Source: Corynebacterium mustelae (GTDB lineage Bacteria; Actinomycetota; Actinomycetes; Mycobacteriales; Mycobacteriaceae). From it: a stretch of 64,000 nt of DNA. The notes beneath the pieces were generated by a model that searched no databases, was not told the DNA's origin, and was given only the letters and a program-made list of their open reading frames with translations. Location of the stretch: contig NZ_CP011542.1 of assembly GCF_001020985.1 (NCBI RefSeq), positions 1,054,001 to 1,118,000 on the forward strand, in the 5' to 3' direction. Below, in pieces: positions 27,086 through 35,823 of the stretch. Made by a program: the position numbers and the translations under genes. Each line of letters begins with the position of its first letter. Position 1 is the stretch's first letter.

Positions 27086-28129
27086 TTGCTGGTAGCTGGC
27101 AACAGCGCGATCACGGTCGATATGAGGCGGTGCTGGGATAGCTAATACCGCCTCTGTTGCTTCGACAGTTTTCGCCGGCAGCCGTAGGGTAGGGCCATCG
27201 GCGAGAACCAGCGCGGTGGTGTCGTCGTCAAGCTGAACGAAAACATGCGTCCAATGTCGCAGAATGCGCTTCGCGGCGCAATCTAACCCCAGCTCGGCTG
27301 CATCAGACACAGGGATTTCTGGTCGAAGGAACTCCGATACTCCGTTTTCCACCGCAAATTGGCGAAGCACTGGAACATTGGCCCACCGGAAAACCTTATC
27401 GGTGATTGTGCCGACTAAAATACCGTGGGCAGTTACAGAATCGTTGATGATCAATGAGTTAGTTTCCGGCTGAAAAGCGACCAGCGGGGAGGGGTAATTA
27501 CCGTCAAAGAACAGTTGATGCTCAGCGGAGAAATAGAATGCGTCAGCAACTACATCGGCAAAGGACAGCGGTCCGATAACCCGGCGCGCTGTAAGATCGA
27601 CGACAGTTCCGTCCTCAAATGTGATTGTGTTTTCATCAACATGGATGCTGAGTTGATTGACTGCGCTAAAAGCTAAAATGGCCCGTTGGATATCCATAGT
27701 TTCGGGCATCGTGGCTAAACCCACGCATAATGCGGTGCGTGGATGCAGGGCAGGAAATTCGTTCCGATCAATCAACACCACATCGGTAGCTCCGTCTGCG
27801 CGGGGCACTAAAAAGCTTGGGCCGTTGTTATGTAGTGTCCGCGCGGCGGTGATCATGTCATCACTCGGCCAGGTTCCCAGGAAACCAAACTGGGGTTCGG
27901 TGATCCACGACCATGTGGTGCGGTCGGCGTCGATGTGTGCGACTATCTGGGCATCAAAAACTTGTGTTTCTTTGCCGTAGTGAAGGACCACCTCGTAGCT
28001 ATCACCCTGTGGGTTGTATTCTACTTCCGTGATGTTGCCTCGCAGCCGGAACATATCATCAATGCCTGCTTGAGTGATAAAGCCATCGGTAACAACATCA
28101 CTCAATGACAAAGGCGCACTTAGAAACAC
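27074..28129 (-). CDS. DUF6882-like protein of unknown function
   Basis: 351-residue protein without signal peptide or membrane segment. It appears to contain two related halves: an N-terminal half with the W-S-W core (TTWSWITEPQFGFLGTW) and a C-terminal half with FRWANVPVLRQFAV followed by FLRPEIPVSDAAELGLDCAAKRI. This resembles the DUF6882 family, common in actinobacteria and of unknown role. The start is a GTG with a weak ribosome-binding site, so the N-terminus is uncertain. It lies 38 bases after a TetR gene on the same strand and is probably controlled by it. Its 3' end overlaps the convergent gene by 12 bases. Confidence 0.6.
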   Translation of the reverse strand: MFLSAPLSLSDVVTDGFITQAGIDDMFRLRGNITEVEYNPQGDSYEVVLHYGKETQVFDAQIVAHIDADRTTWSWITEPQFGFLGTWPSDDMITAARTLHNNGPSFLVPRADGATDVVLIDRNEFPALHPRTALCVGLATMPETMDIQRAILAFSAVNQLSIHVDENTITFEDGTVVDLTARRVIGPLSFADVVADAFYFSAEHQLFFDGNYPSPLVAFQPETNSLIINDSVTAHGILVGTITDKVFRWANVPVLRQFAVENGVSEFLRPEIPVSDAAELGLDCAAKRILRHWTHVFVQLDDDTTALVLADGPTLRLPAKTVEATEAVLAIPAPPHIDRDRAVASYQQLRG

Positions 28130-28167
28130 CGGAGATCACCATAACCTTTCCCTATTGGGTTTTAAGT

Positions 28168-28749
28168 TTAGCGCCGCAACTGGGCGAATGCCTCATGGAC
28201 AAGGGAAATAGCCTTTTGCTTCCCCTCGTCGTGATGGTACGAATAATAGAAATCCAACGCTAACTTGGCGGTGCTGGCCGCTGCAGTTAATTGCACCCGT
28301 ACCCCCAACGGGCTCAATTCCGGATACAATGCTTGGGTTTTTTCCAAAACCCGCTGTTGTAATTCTCTGACACCATCGAAGCGTCGTTCCTTATTATAAA
28401 CGTCGAACTGTTCGCGCATGAGTTTCAACGAGAAAAAAGATTCAAGATCTTCATCAGCCACTTCTAAGTGTTTAACCACGGCTTCTTCGACGGCATCAAT
28501 GAGATTGTCACGTTGCGCTAGGCCAGTGATGGTGTCAATTAGGTTATCGACGCATAAAATCGCAAATTCGATAATGGCGTCGTCTTTGGAGTCGAAATAA
28601 TTATGGAAAGTGCGTTGGGACACTCCCACTTTCATGGTGATCGCGGCGATGCTCATGGCTTCTACTCCGCGATCCCTAGCAATTTCTGCGGCGGCGCGTG
28701 CGAGTGCTTTGCGGGTTGCGGCTTTTTTAGCTTCTCGGATTTCTCCCAC
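28168..28749 (-). CDS. TetR/AcrR-family transcriptional regulator
   Basis: 193-residue one-component regulator. The N-terminal helix-turn-helix (about residues 8-55) reads ARAAAEIARDRGVEAMSIAAI followed by VGVSQRTFHNYFDSKDDAI, the TetR signature. The remaining helices form a ligand domain without a recognisable effector class. It precedes the DUF6882-like gene by 38 bases on the same strand, suggesting a two-gene unit. The intergenic segment upstream (28750-28944) contains no obvious perfect palindrome. Confidence 0.88.
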   Translation of the reverse strand: MGEIREAKKAATRKALARAAAEIARDRGVEAMSIAAITMKVGVSQRTFHNYFDSKDDAIIEFAILCVDNLIDTITGLAQRDNLIDAVEEAVVKHLEVADEDLESFFSLKLMREQFDVYNKERRFDGVRELQQRVLEKTQALYPELSPLGVRVQLTAAASTAKLALDFYYSYHHDEGKQKAISLVHEAFAQLRR

Positions 28750-28944
28750 GCGCTGGCTCCTTGGTTAATAATGAGAAGTGGTTTTTGGAACTAACGAAAA
28801 AAATGGTAATCGAAAGTTGCCTACTTATGGGGTGGTCAAGGCTTAAAAAATCCCACCGTGTCTATTTCAGCACCAAAGTGTAGCTTTTGTGCTTTTGTTA
28901 TTGGTGTTCGGGGGTGGGGGATGGGGTACAACTAGCACTATTTC

Positions 28945-29580
28945 TTAAAAGTCGGGACCAAGCGGGAATCCGATGGCGCTCGCCTCTGCTTTAAGCATTG
29001 CCCAGTCATCAAAATCCGGCGCCAATTGGGTAACCTGTGCTCGGCTGAGTGGGTGGTGGGCATAAATGCTGGCAATGACATCAAGTGCGCCGGGTTGTTC
29101 GAGCCCGGGTTGCTCGTCATAATAATCCACCGCCCAGTCACGATAGGTGGTCGGATCGCCGTCGAAAAAGCCCAACCAGAAATCGCTGATCCCCGCTTCT
29201 GCTTCTCGGCCGCGCCACTTTCCGTCGTGTAACGAGTAGAAACAGAACGAACTACCAATAGTGGCGACTGGCTTACCAAAATAGAACTCAGAGAAGCATT
29301 CCGGAACATCAACGCCGACTAGGTGGCTGGTGGCTGCGGATGCCTCATTTATGCAAAAGCCATTGATGGCTACTCCTTCCGGCTGGAATGCGATCAGCAG
29401 GCTGTCCCCCTGGCCGTCGCGGCCCTCCGCCGATTGCTCGTTATCGGACCAGTCTGGGTTGATGGAAAAATAGCGATCCGACCATTCGGGGCTATTAATA
29501 GTTTCTACTATCGATAACGCTTGGGCACGCTTATACAGTTCGGAGGTGGTGAGTTGGGATAATACTGGCGGAATAGGCAT
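28945..29580 (-). CDS. Uncharacterised acidic protein, partner of SUKH-like gene
   Basis: 211-residue soluble protein, rich in Asp, Glu, Trp and Tyr, with no signal peptide. I do not recognise the family. Features seen are an N-terminal helix region (LTTSELYKRAQAL), a central strand-rich part (LIAFQPEGVAINGFCINE) and a C-terminal WAMLKAEASAIGFPLGPDF. The start ATG at 29580 is preceded by AGGAGG at normal spacing; longer upstream starts have no such site. It lies 19 bases after the SUKH-like gene on the same strand, so the two are co-expressed and may work together, possibly as immunity proteins. Confidence 0.6.
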   Translation of the reverse strand: MPIPPVLSQLTTSELYKRAQALSIVETINSPEWSDRYFSINPDWSDNEQSAEGRDGQGDSLLIAFQPEGVAINGFCINEASAATSHLVGVDVPECFSEFYFGKPVATIGSSFCFYSLHDGKWRGREAEAGISDFWLGFFDGDPTTYRDWAVDYYDEQPGLEQPGALDVIASIYAHHPLSRAQVTQLAPDFDDWAMLKAEASAIGFPLGPDF

Positions 29581-29599
29581 TAGGTTTCGCCTCCTGGGG

Positions 29600-30319
29600 C
29601 TAGCTGGGTGGCACTGACAAAAGCTCATGATAATGCCGCACGCAGATATCCAGGAATGCCGTGAATGTCGACGCGTATACGACACCCGCAATGGGGTTGA
29701 TTATCTGGCCACACACCCCACCTGGGCCGGGGTGAAAATCAATGAACAGTTCCGTGGCGACACCATCGGATCCAAACCACAACCAATCTGAGATCAGAAC
29801 AGTCGGATCGATGCGCGGATCGAAACGTTCCGGCAGATTGCCGTCGAAAAGCTCCGCAATAGTTCCCGCCGATTTTTCACCCCGGGATTGGGGATGAGAG
29901 AAATCGGCGCCGTCGATTACTGCCCAACTGGGAAGTAAATTTGCCGAGTTAGCGGTCGGCCACCGAAAAAGCGGAAGCCCAGGCTCTAAGGTCGATGGTG
30001 GCGGCCACGTGCCATCAACGTGGCGGTATATGTCAAGCAGACCTGGTGGTGCGAGCGGGTAGCGGTTTAAAATCACCGCTAGATTTGTCGTGGTGGCCGG
30101 TGGTGGTAATTTCATTTCCTCGCCGTTGTGGCACCTGGCGGCGTACGCCAAACCGTAGCGTAGAAGGGGTGGAGTGGGAGAATACATGGTGGGAGAAAGA
30201 AAAATGAGCGCTGTTTGTAGCGCCGATAGGTGGTGCTGTTTTCTGGTGGCTTCACTAACCGTCACGACACCTGCCTTTAAAAAAGCACTAAGCCGCCCCG
30301 CCAGCGTAACTGCGTCCAC
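29600..30319 (-). CDS. SMI1/KNR4 (SUKH)-like protein
   Basis: 239-residue soluble protein. The middle and end resemble SUKH/SMI1-KNR4 proteins: PLAPPGLLDIYRHVDGTWPP, later DWLWFGSDGVATELFIDFHPGPGG and GQIINP. In bacteria many SUKH proteins are immunity proteins against contact-dependent or polymorphic toxins. No toxin gene with a recognisable delivery domain is present nearby. The start is a GTG with a poor ribosome-binding site; an internal ATG at about residue 69 (MKLPPPATT) would leave a normal-length SUKH domain and is a plausible alternative. Confidence 0.5.
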   Translation of the reverse strand: MDAVTLAGRLSAFLKAGVVTVSEATRKQHHLSALQTALIFLSPTMYSPTPPLLRYGLAYAARCHNGEEMKLPPPATTTNLAVILNRYPLAPPGLLDIYRHVDGTWPPPSTLEPGLPLFRWPTANSANLLPSWAVIDGADFSHPQSRGEKSAGTIAELFDGNLPERFDPRIDPTVLISDWLWFGSDGVATELFIDFHPGPGGVCGQIINPIAGVVYASTFTAFLDICVRHYHELLSVPPS

Positions 30320-30370
30320 AGCTTAAGAGTGGGTGTTTTAGGCGAAGCGGCGTAACGTGAGAGAATCTAG

Positions 30371-31801
30371 CTAGAGTTCCTTTTGATCAATACGCTTCGG
30401 TAAAACGATGGGGCGAGCGCCAGCTACTTCCTCAACGATGCGCACTACCTGGTTGGAATAGCCAAACTCATTGTCGTACCAGACGTAGAGCACCAGGTGA
30501 TTTCCGTTGGCGATGGTAGCTAAGCCATCAACGATGCCAGCGTGGGTGGTGCCTACGAAGTCGGTGGACACAACCTCCGGGGACTGGATATAGGAAATTT
30601 GCTGCCGTAAGTTGGAGAAAAGTGCCACCCGGTCCATTAATGCGTTTACTTCATCGCGAGTGACTTCTTTTTCCAAAGTGAGGTTGAGTACTGCCATGGA
30701 TACGTCTGGGGTAGGTACCCGAATGGCATTGCCGGTCAGTTTGCCTTCCAGTTCTGGTAGGGCCTTAGCCACTGCCTTTGCTGCACCGGTTTCGGTAAGC
30801 ACCATATTCAAGCCTGCTGCCCGGCCGCGCCGCTCCCCTTTGTGGAAATTGTCAATCAGGTTTTGGTCATTAGTGAACGAATGTACGGTTTCCACGTGTC
30901 CGTATTTCACGCCATAGTGATCGTTGAGTACCTTCAGCACAGGAGTGATGGCGTTGGTGGTGCATGAAGCGGCGGTGATGATCTGATCAGCATCAGTGAT
31001 GTCATCGTGGTTGATGCCATACACTACGTTTTTCAAATCACCCTTGCCGGGTGCGGTGAGGATCACCCGGGCGACACCTGTGGATTTCAGATGTTGGCTA
31101 AGGCCTTCCCGATCACGCCACCGGCCGGTGTTGTCGACAACGATGGCGTCGGAGATTCCGTAGGAGGTGTAATCAACGGTTGCTGGGTCATCGGAATAGA
31201 TCACCTGAATCTTGGTGCCGTTGGCCCAAATGACATTGTTTTCTTCATCAACGGTAATGGTGCCGTTGAACGCACCATGCACCGAGTCGCGACGCAATAG
31301 GGAAGCACGTTTCTGGAGGTCGTTATCGCCGTTTTTCCGCACGACAACAGCGCGTAGCTTAACGGAACCATAGGCAGCTTCCCGGGAAATAAGGATACGT
31401 GCCAAAAGCCGACCGATACGGCCAAAACCATAGAGAACAACGTCACGAGACTCTGGCGTGGAATTACCGTCAATAACATCTGCCAATTCGGTGCGGAGGA
31501 ACTGGGAGATGTCGCCACCGGTTTCAGCGTACTTTACCGCCAGGCTGCCAAGGTCAATGGAGGCGGACCCGAGATTTAGCTCAGATAGTGCTTGCAGAAT
31601 GGGCAGGGTGTCGCTGGGGGAGAGCTCAGTATCGGTTGCAAGCCGGGAGTAGCGGTGCGCTTTGATGATGTCGATATCGGTGACGTCGATAAGCAGCCGA
31701 CCAAAGATGGAGGTTACAACGTTATTGGTGCGATGTAGCGTGTGAATCAGCGGTAGCATCTGTTGCGCCGATTCGAGTTTTTCATTCCAGTCCTGAGCCA
31801 T
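30371..31801 (-). CDS. gapB: Glyceraldehyde-3-phosphate dehydrogenase, GapB type
   Basis: 476-residue enzyme. About 125 N-terminal residues of helical extension precede the Rossmann motif GFGRIGRLLA; the catalytic cysteine is in AASCTTNAI and the C-terminal WYDNEFGYSNQVV is canonical. The length and extension match C. glutamicum GapB, an NADP-preferring enzyme used mainly in gluconeogenesis. I place the start at ATG 31801 (MAQDWNEKL) because AAGGAA lies upstream at normal spacing and homologues begin there. The open frame continues about 98 codons further without support. A divergent membrane protein gene begins 470 bp away. Confidence 0.93.
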   Translation of the reverse strand: MAQDWNEKLESAQQMLPLIHTLHRTNNVVTSIFGRLLIDVTDIDIIKAHRYSRLATDTELSPSDTLPILQALSELNLGSASIDLGSLAVKYAETGGDISQFLRTELADVIDGNSTPESRDVVLYGFGRIGRLLARILISREAAYGSVKLRAVVVRKNGDNDLQKRASLLRRDSVHGAFNGTITVDEENNVIWANGTKIQVIYSDDPATVDYTSYGISDAIVVDNTGRWRDREGLSQHLKSTGVARVILTAPGKGDLKNVVYGINHDDITDADQIITAASCTTNAITPVLKVLNDHYGVKYGHVETVHSFTNDQNLIDNFHKGERRGRAAGLNMVLTETGAAKAVAKALPELEGKLTGNAIRVPTPDVSMAVLNLTLEKEVTRDEVNALMDRVALFSNLRQQISYIQSPEVVSTDFVGTTHAGIVDGLATIANGNHLVLYVWYDNEFGYSNQVVRIVEEVAGARPIVLPKRIDQKEL

Positions 31802-32272
31802 GGGGGAGTTTTTCCTTGCAGCGTAAAAATGTGGATAGGTGAGAATCAGGTGTGGACTTAAAACAGTGCAAAAGTCCAGTGCAGGTGCGACGGTGTGTGT
31901 CACACGTACCCCCAAGATATTAGTGCACTTTAAGGTTTCTATGTTTGAAATGGGGGTATTAGTTTTTCCATTTATTAATGCGATCCATCTTTTTCCAATG
32001 CAGACACGGGTAAGGGCAAGCTGTATTGGGACACATGGTGTCACCCCAGTTGCTTTTCGACGACCAACGGTGCGGTGATCTGCGGTGCTGGTCATGAATG
32101 CAAGACTATCTTTTGCCGGTTATGTAGTGGCGTGGTACTGGCAGCTACACTATGGGATACGTCAATGATGTTTCACGCTTGATGCAAGAAGTGGCTGAAT
32201 TGTGGCTGGCGCGATGGTGGTAGGAAAATACGATCGCGAACTGATTAAGAGAAAGTGTAAGGATTAGCTTGT
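31802..32272. other. Divergent promoter region gapB / membrane protein
   Basis: About 470 bp with no supportable gene. It contains two short palindromes: GTGTG-T-CACAC at 31896-31906 and GACAC-ATG-GTGTC at 32030-32042. They are possible operators for gapB, since both lie within 250 bp of its start. No hairpin terminator was seen. Confidence 0.45.
31896..31906. promoter_or_regulatory. Short palindrome upstream of gapB
   Basis: GTGTGTCACAC is a perfect five-base inverted repeat with a single central base, about 95 bp before the gapB start codon. It resembles half-sites of CRP-type regulators but with the wrong spacing for GlxR. Confidence 0.25.
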
Positions 32273-32926
32273 ATGTGGCATGCGGTGACCTACGCCCTGT
32301 TGGATTCTATTAATGTACTGCTCATCGGGGTCATCGTTGCTATCGGTGTTATGTTGCCATCCTCGGCACGCTATGGCCGAATAGCGTTTCTACTGGTGCT
32401 AGGCGATTGGCTGGGGGTTTTTCTGCTGGCCTTGTTCACAATGTTTGTGTTTGACGGTATTGGAGAACCCATCAAACACCTGGTGGAATCATCCGCATTC
32501 GGCATCATTTTGATCCTGGTGGGTGTGGCAAGTGCTGTTCTTAGCTGGCGGGGCGGGGATTCCTCGGCACTAATGGCAAAGCTGCTTCCGCCGCTGCAGC
32601 GTCCAACGATTAAGACATTCGGTGCGGGTTTGATTCTGGGGCTGGCTCAATCAGCGACGTCTGCGCCCTTTTTCGCGGGTATTGCGGTGCTCAGTGCCGG
32701 TGATTTTTCGGTCGCGGTTCGCTATGTGGGGATGATCTTCTATGCCAGTCTGGCATTATCTCTTCCGGCCGCGACCGCGGTGGCCGTTGGAATGGTGCGT
32801 AGCGCGCCTGAAAGTGGATTGGGGCGAGTATTTGAACGGGTGCGTAACCACAAGAAACAAGCCAACGCGGTGGCTGGATACCTCGTGGCGGTTGTTCTTA
32901 TCGTGATGGGTATCCTGCATCTGTAG
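32273..32926 (+). CDS. Integral membrane protein, GAP/LysE-like, function unknown
   Basis: 217-residue membrane protein with about six transmembrane segments: residues about 6-28, 38-60, 75-95, 120-140, 148-172 and 195-216. Small residues dominate the helices (LLIGVIVAIGVML, FGIILILVGVASAVL). The helical pattern with a GLILGLAQSATSAPFF segment recalls the GAP (SapB/LysE-like) transporter fold. It is not close enough to name a substrate. It is divergent from gapB and not clearly in an operon with the thiolase 98 bp downstream. Confidence 0.65.
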   Translation: MWHAVTYALLDSINVLLIGVIVAIGVMLPSSARYGRIAFLLVLGDWLGVFLLALFTMFVFDGIGEPIKHLVESSAFGIILILVGVASAVLSWRGGDSSALMAKLLPPLQRPTIKTFGAGLILGLAQSATSAPFFAGIAVLSAGDFSVAVRYVGMIFYASLALSLPAATAVAVGMVRSAPESGLGRVFERVRNHKKQANAVAGYLVAVVLIVMGILHL

Positions 32927-32951
32927 ATTGAAAAACTGTTCTTAAAAAACA

Positions 32952-32965
32952 GTGGCGCGCGCCAC
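32952..32965. promoter_or_regulatory. Perfect 14-bp palindrome upstream of the thiolase gene
   Basis: GTGGCGCGCGCCAC is self-complementary and lies 60 bp before the thiolase ATG. The word GTGGCGCGC recurs at 33015-33023, overlapping the ribosome-binding region. It may be an operator or a short hairpin. Confidence 0.35.
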
Positions 32966-33024
32966 ACTACAACTGTACGATAAGGGAAAAATTCGTACAG
33001 ATTAAAGATTGTGAGGTGGCGCGC

Positions 33025-34200
33025 ATGACGCACCAAGGTTCTGATGTTGTAATCGTAGGGGCGGCACGAACCCCATTTGGGAAGTTGCTGGGTGGACTAT
33101 CGGATATCCCGGCCACACAGCTCGGCGCTATCGCTATCCGTGGCGCCTTGGAACAGGCGAAGGTGCCAGGGGATAAGGTCGACGCGGTGATCATGGGGCA
33201 AGTTCTCCAGGCGGGGGTGGGGCAAAATCCGGCTAAGCAGGCAGCACTTGGCGCGGGAATCCAGGAAGAGGCACACACCTTAACTATTAACAAGGTGTGT
33301 CTTTCCGGGCTGACTGCTGTTATCGACGCAGCCCGGCTACTTCGGACCGGCGAAGCTCAGGTAGTAGTTGCAGGTGGAATGGAATCCATGTCGCTTGCCC
33401 CGCACTTACTTGTAGGGGCCAGGCGGGGATATAAGTATGGGTCAGCGGCAACCGAAGATCACATGGCCTTCGATGCACTATCGGCCGCTGGTAGTGGCGA
33501 GTCCATGGGGGCGCTTACTGAATCCTTTAGTCTGACATATCCCCTGGATCGGCAGGAACAGGATGAATGTGCGGCCCGCTCGCATCAACGCGCACACGCT
33601 GCGCATGAAGCGGGGCTATTTGATGCTGAGATCGTTCCGGTACGGACTAAAGCGGGTGAACTGCGTGCCGACGAAGGTGTACGACCCGACTCATCCGTTT
33701 TAAGCCTAAGCGGTTTGCGGCCAGCTTTTACTCCAGACGGGACGATCACCGCCGGAAACTCATCTCAGATCACCGACGGTGCCGCAGCGTGTGTGTTAAC
33801 CACTAGGGGCATGGCCGAAAAAACCGGCTGGCCGATATTGGCGACAGTGCGCGCGCCGGGCCAGATCGCTGGGCCGGATCATTCTTTACAGGCCAAGCCA
33901 GCACGTGCCCTTGAAGTGGCCCTGGCGCGGCAGGGGTGGGATATTGCCGACCTGGATGTAGTGGAGATTAATGAGGCCTTTGCTGCGGTGGCGATTTACA
34001 GTGCGAAGGAATTGGGAATTGATGTGGAAACTATTAATACGGAGGGGGGAGCGATTGCGTTGGGGCATCCGGTCGGCGCTTCGGGGGCTCGGTTGGTTGT
34101 TCATGCAGCTCACATGTTGCATCAAAAGCGCGGCACTAAGGCGGGGTTGGCATTGTGTGGGGGTGGTGGGCAAGGGGAAGCCTTGCTGTTAGAGGCATAA
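33025..34200 (+). CDS. Acetyl-CoA acetyltransferase (thiolase)
   Basis: 391-residue thiolase. The nucleophilic cysteine is in NKVCLSGL near residue 90. The C-terminal catalytic motifs NEAFA, GGAIALGHPVGASGAR and CGGGGQGEA are complete. It can cleave acetoacetyl-CoA or 2-methylacetoacetyl-CoA to acetyl-CoA plus acetyl- or propionyl-CoA. Its position in front of mmsA and the branched-chain genes favours the isoleucine-type reaction, but the sequence does not decide this. ATG 33025 is preferred over GTG 33016 because GAGGTGG lies six bases upstream of it. Confidence 0.9.
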   Translation: MTHQGSDVVIVGAARTPFGKLLGGLSDIPATQLGAIAIRGALEQAKVPGDKVDAVIMGQVLQAGVGQNPAKQAALGAGIQEEAHTLTINKVCLSGLTAVIDAARLLRTGEAQVVVAGGMESMSLAPHLLVGARRGYKYGSAATEDHMAFDALSAAGSGESMGALTESFSLTYPLDRQEQDECAARSHQRAHAAHEAGLFDAEIVPVRTKAGELRADEGVRPDSSVLSLSGLRPAFTPDGTITAGNSSQITDGAAACVLTTRGMAEKTGWPILATVRAPGQIAGPDHSLQAKPARALEVALARQGWDIADLDVVEINEAFAAVAIYSAKELGIDVETINTEGGAIALGHPVGASGARLVVHAAHMLHQKRGTKAGLALCGGGGQGEALLLEA

Positions 34201-34226
34201 ATATATGTTTTTTCGAAAACTCTAGT

Positions 34227-34242
34227 ATTTCAACTTTGAAAT
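34227..34242. promoter_or_regulatory. 16-bp palindrome upstream of mmsA
   Basis: ATTTCAACTTTGAAAT: seven-base arms (ATTTCAA/TTGAAAT) around CT, 75 bp before the mmsA start. Related 16-mers occur upstream of the acyl-CoA synthetase (42477-42492, 13 of 16 identical) and the Pat-type acetyltransferase (49839-49854, 12 of 16). It is a candidate operator of a shared regulator. Confidence 0.45.
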
Positions 34243-34317
34243 AGTTATACTGTGACTCAGGTCGCAAGACATTGTTATCTGAAACACATAATCTGGCTTA
34301 AAATTTGGAGGTTTTCC

Positions 34318-35823
34318 ATGACCCGTGAAGTCCACCACTATATCGGCGGTGACACCGTATCCGGCACGTCAAACCGCTTCGGTGATGTCTACAACCCAGC
34401 GGAGGGGGCAGTGCAGGCGCGGGTGGCATTGGCTACCCGCGACGAGGTGACCAAGGCGATTGATGTTGCCGCAGCCGCACAGCCAAAGTGGGCAGCAACT
34501 AACCCGCAACGCCGGGCACGCATCCTCGGAAAATTTGTCGAACTTATCCGGGAAAACATGGATGAACTGGCAGCTTTACTTTCCTCAGAGCACGGCAAAG
34601 TATTGGCCGACGCCAAGGGTGACATCGAACGTGGTTTGGACGTTTTGGAATTCGCGATGGGCGCACCGCATCTGCTCAAGGGTGAATACTCCGATTCGGT
34701 GGGCACCGGAATTGACACGTATTCCATGCGCCAGCCGCTTGGCGTTGTAGCTGGCATCACACCGTTCAATTTCCCAGCGATGATTCCATTGTGGAAGCTT
34801 GGCCCCGCGATCGCAGCTGGCAACGCGTTTATTCTCAAGCCGTCAGAGCGCTGCCCAAGCGTTCCGTTCCGGTTGGCGGAATTAGCTTCCGAAGCGGGGC
34901 TGCCCGATGGCATTTTCAACGTGGTAAATGGCGACCGTACCGCAGTTGATGCGCTGATGGAAGACCCTCGGGTACGCGCCTATGGCTTTGTTGGTTCCAC
35001 ACCAATTGCGCAGTCAATCTTCTCCCGGGCAGCAGAACTTGGCAAGCGGGCGCAATGCTTCGGTGGCGCAAAGAACCACTGCATTATCATGCCAGATGCT
35101 GATCTCGACCAGGTCGCTGACGCATTAGTCGGTGCAGCTTACGGTTCTGCTGGCGAGCGATGCATGGCACTATCGGTGGCATTGCCGGTAGGAAAAGAGA
35201 CCGCAGACGTACTCGTCGAAAAGCTCACAGAGCGCATCGCCAACCTCAAGGTCGGCGCATACGACGACCCGAACGCCGACTACGGCCCGCTGGTTGGCCG
35301 CGACGCCCTCGACCGGGTACGTCGCTACATCGGCGAAGGCGTTGACGCCGGCGCTGAACTTGTCGTCGATGGCCGTGACTTGGTAGTACCAGGACATGAG
35401 GCGGGCTTCTTCATCGGCCCAAGCCTGTTCGATAACGTAACCGCCGATATGTCCATCTACACCGACGAAATCTTCGGCCCAGTGTTGTGTATCGTCCGCG
35501 TATCCGACTACGAAGAAGCCCTCAAGCTGGTCAACGACCACGAGTACGGCAATGGTGTGGCGATCATGACCAATAACGGTGGTGCCGCCCGCGACTTCGC
35601 CGCCCGGGTGCAGGTCGGCATGGTGGGTATCAACGTCCCCATCCCGGTGCCGATCGGCTACTACACCTTCGGTGGCTGGAAGGCATCCGGCTTCGGCGAC
35701 CTCAACCAGCACGGTCCGGACGCGTTCCGCTTTTACACCAAGACCAAAACTGTCACCGAACGATGGCCTTCCGAACCGTCCACCGGCGCGAAGTTCATCA
35801 TGCCGCTAGGTGACCAATCATGA
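34318..35823 (+). CDS. mmsA: Methylmalonate-semialdehyde dehydrogenase (acylating)
   Basis: 501-residue CoA-acylating aldehyde dehydrogenase that oxidises methylmalonate semialdehyde to propionyl-CoA, late in valine breakdown. Family-specific signatures are TPFNFPAMIPLWK, GSTPIAQSIFSRAAELGKRAQ, GGAKNH and the catalytic cysteine in GERCMALS; it ends with F-Y-T-K-T-K-T-V-T-x-R-W. ATG 34318 is chosen because GGAGG lies seven bases upstream; a GTG 66 bases earlier gives a non-conserved extension. Its stop overlaps the next start by four bases (ATGA). A palindromic element lies 75 bp upstream. Confidence 0.95.
   Translation: MTREVHHYIGGDTVSGTSNRFGDVYNPAEGAVQARVALATRDEVTKAIDVAAAAQPKWAATNPQRRARILGKFVELIRENMDELAALLSSEHGKVLADAKGDIERGLDVLEFAMGAPHLLKGEYSDSVGTGIDTYSMRQPLGVVAGITPFNFPAMIPLWKLGPAIAAGNAFILKPSERCPSVPFRLAELASEAGLPDGIFNVVNGDRTAVDALMEDPRVRAYGFVGSTPIAQSIFSRAAELGKRAQCFGGAKNHCIIMPDADLDQVADALVGAAYGSAGERCMALSVALPVGKETADVLVEKLTERIANLKVGAYDDPNADYGPLVGRDALDRVRRYIGEGVDAGAELVVDGRDLVVPGHEAGFFIGPSLFDNVTADMSIYTDEIFGPVLCIVRVSDYEEALKLVNDHEYGNGVAIMTNNGGAARDFAARVQVGMVGINVPIPVPIGYYTFGGWKASGFGDLNQHGPDAFRFYTKTKTVTERWPSEPSTGAKFIMPLGDQS

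Noticed and set aside
28938..29312. 124-codon minus-strand frame overlapping the SUKH-partner gene
   Set aside because: It overlaps the better supported 211-residue gene in another frame; only the latter has an AGGAGG site and sensible composition.
31802..32095. N-terminal extension of GapB to 574 residues
   Set aside because: The upstream frame is open but not GapB-like, and ATG 31801 has a proper ribosome-binding site and gives the family length.
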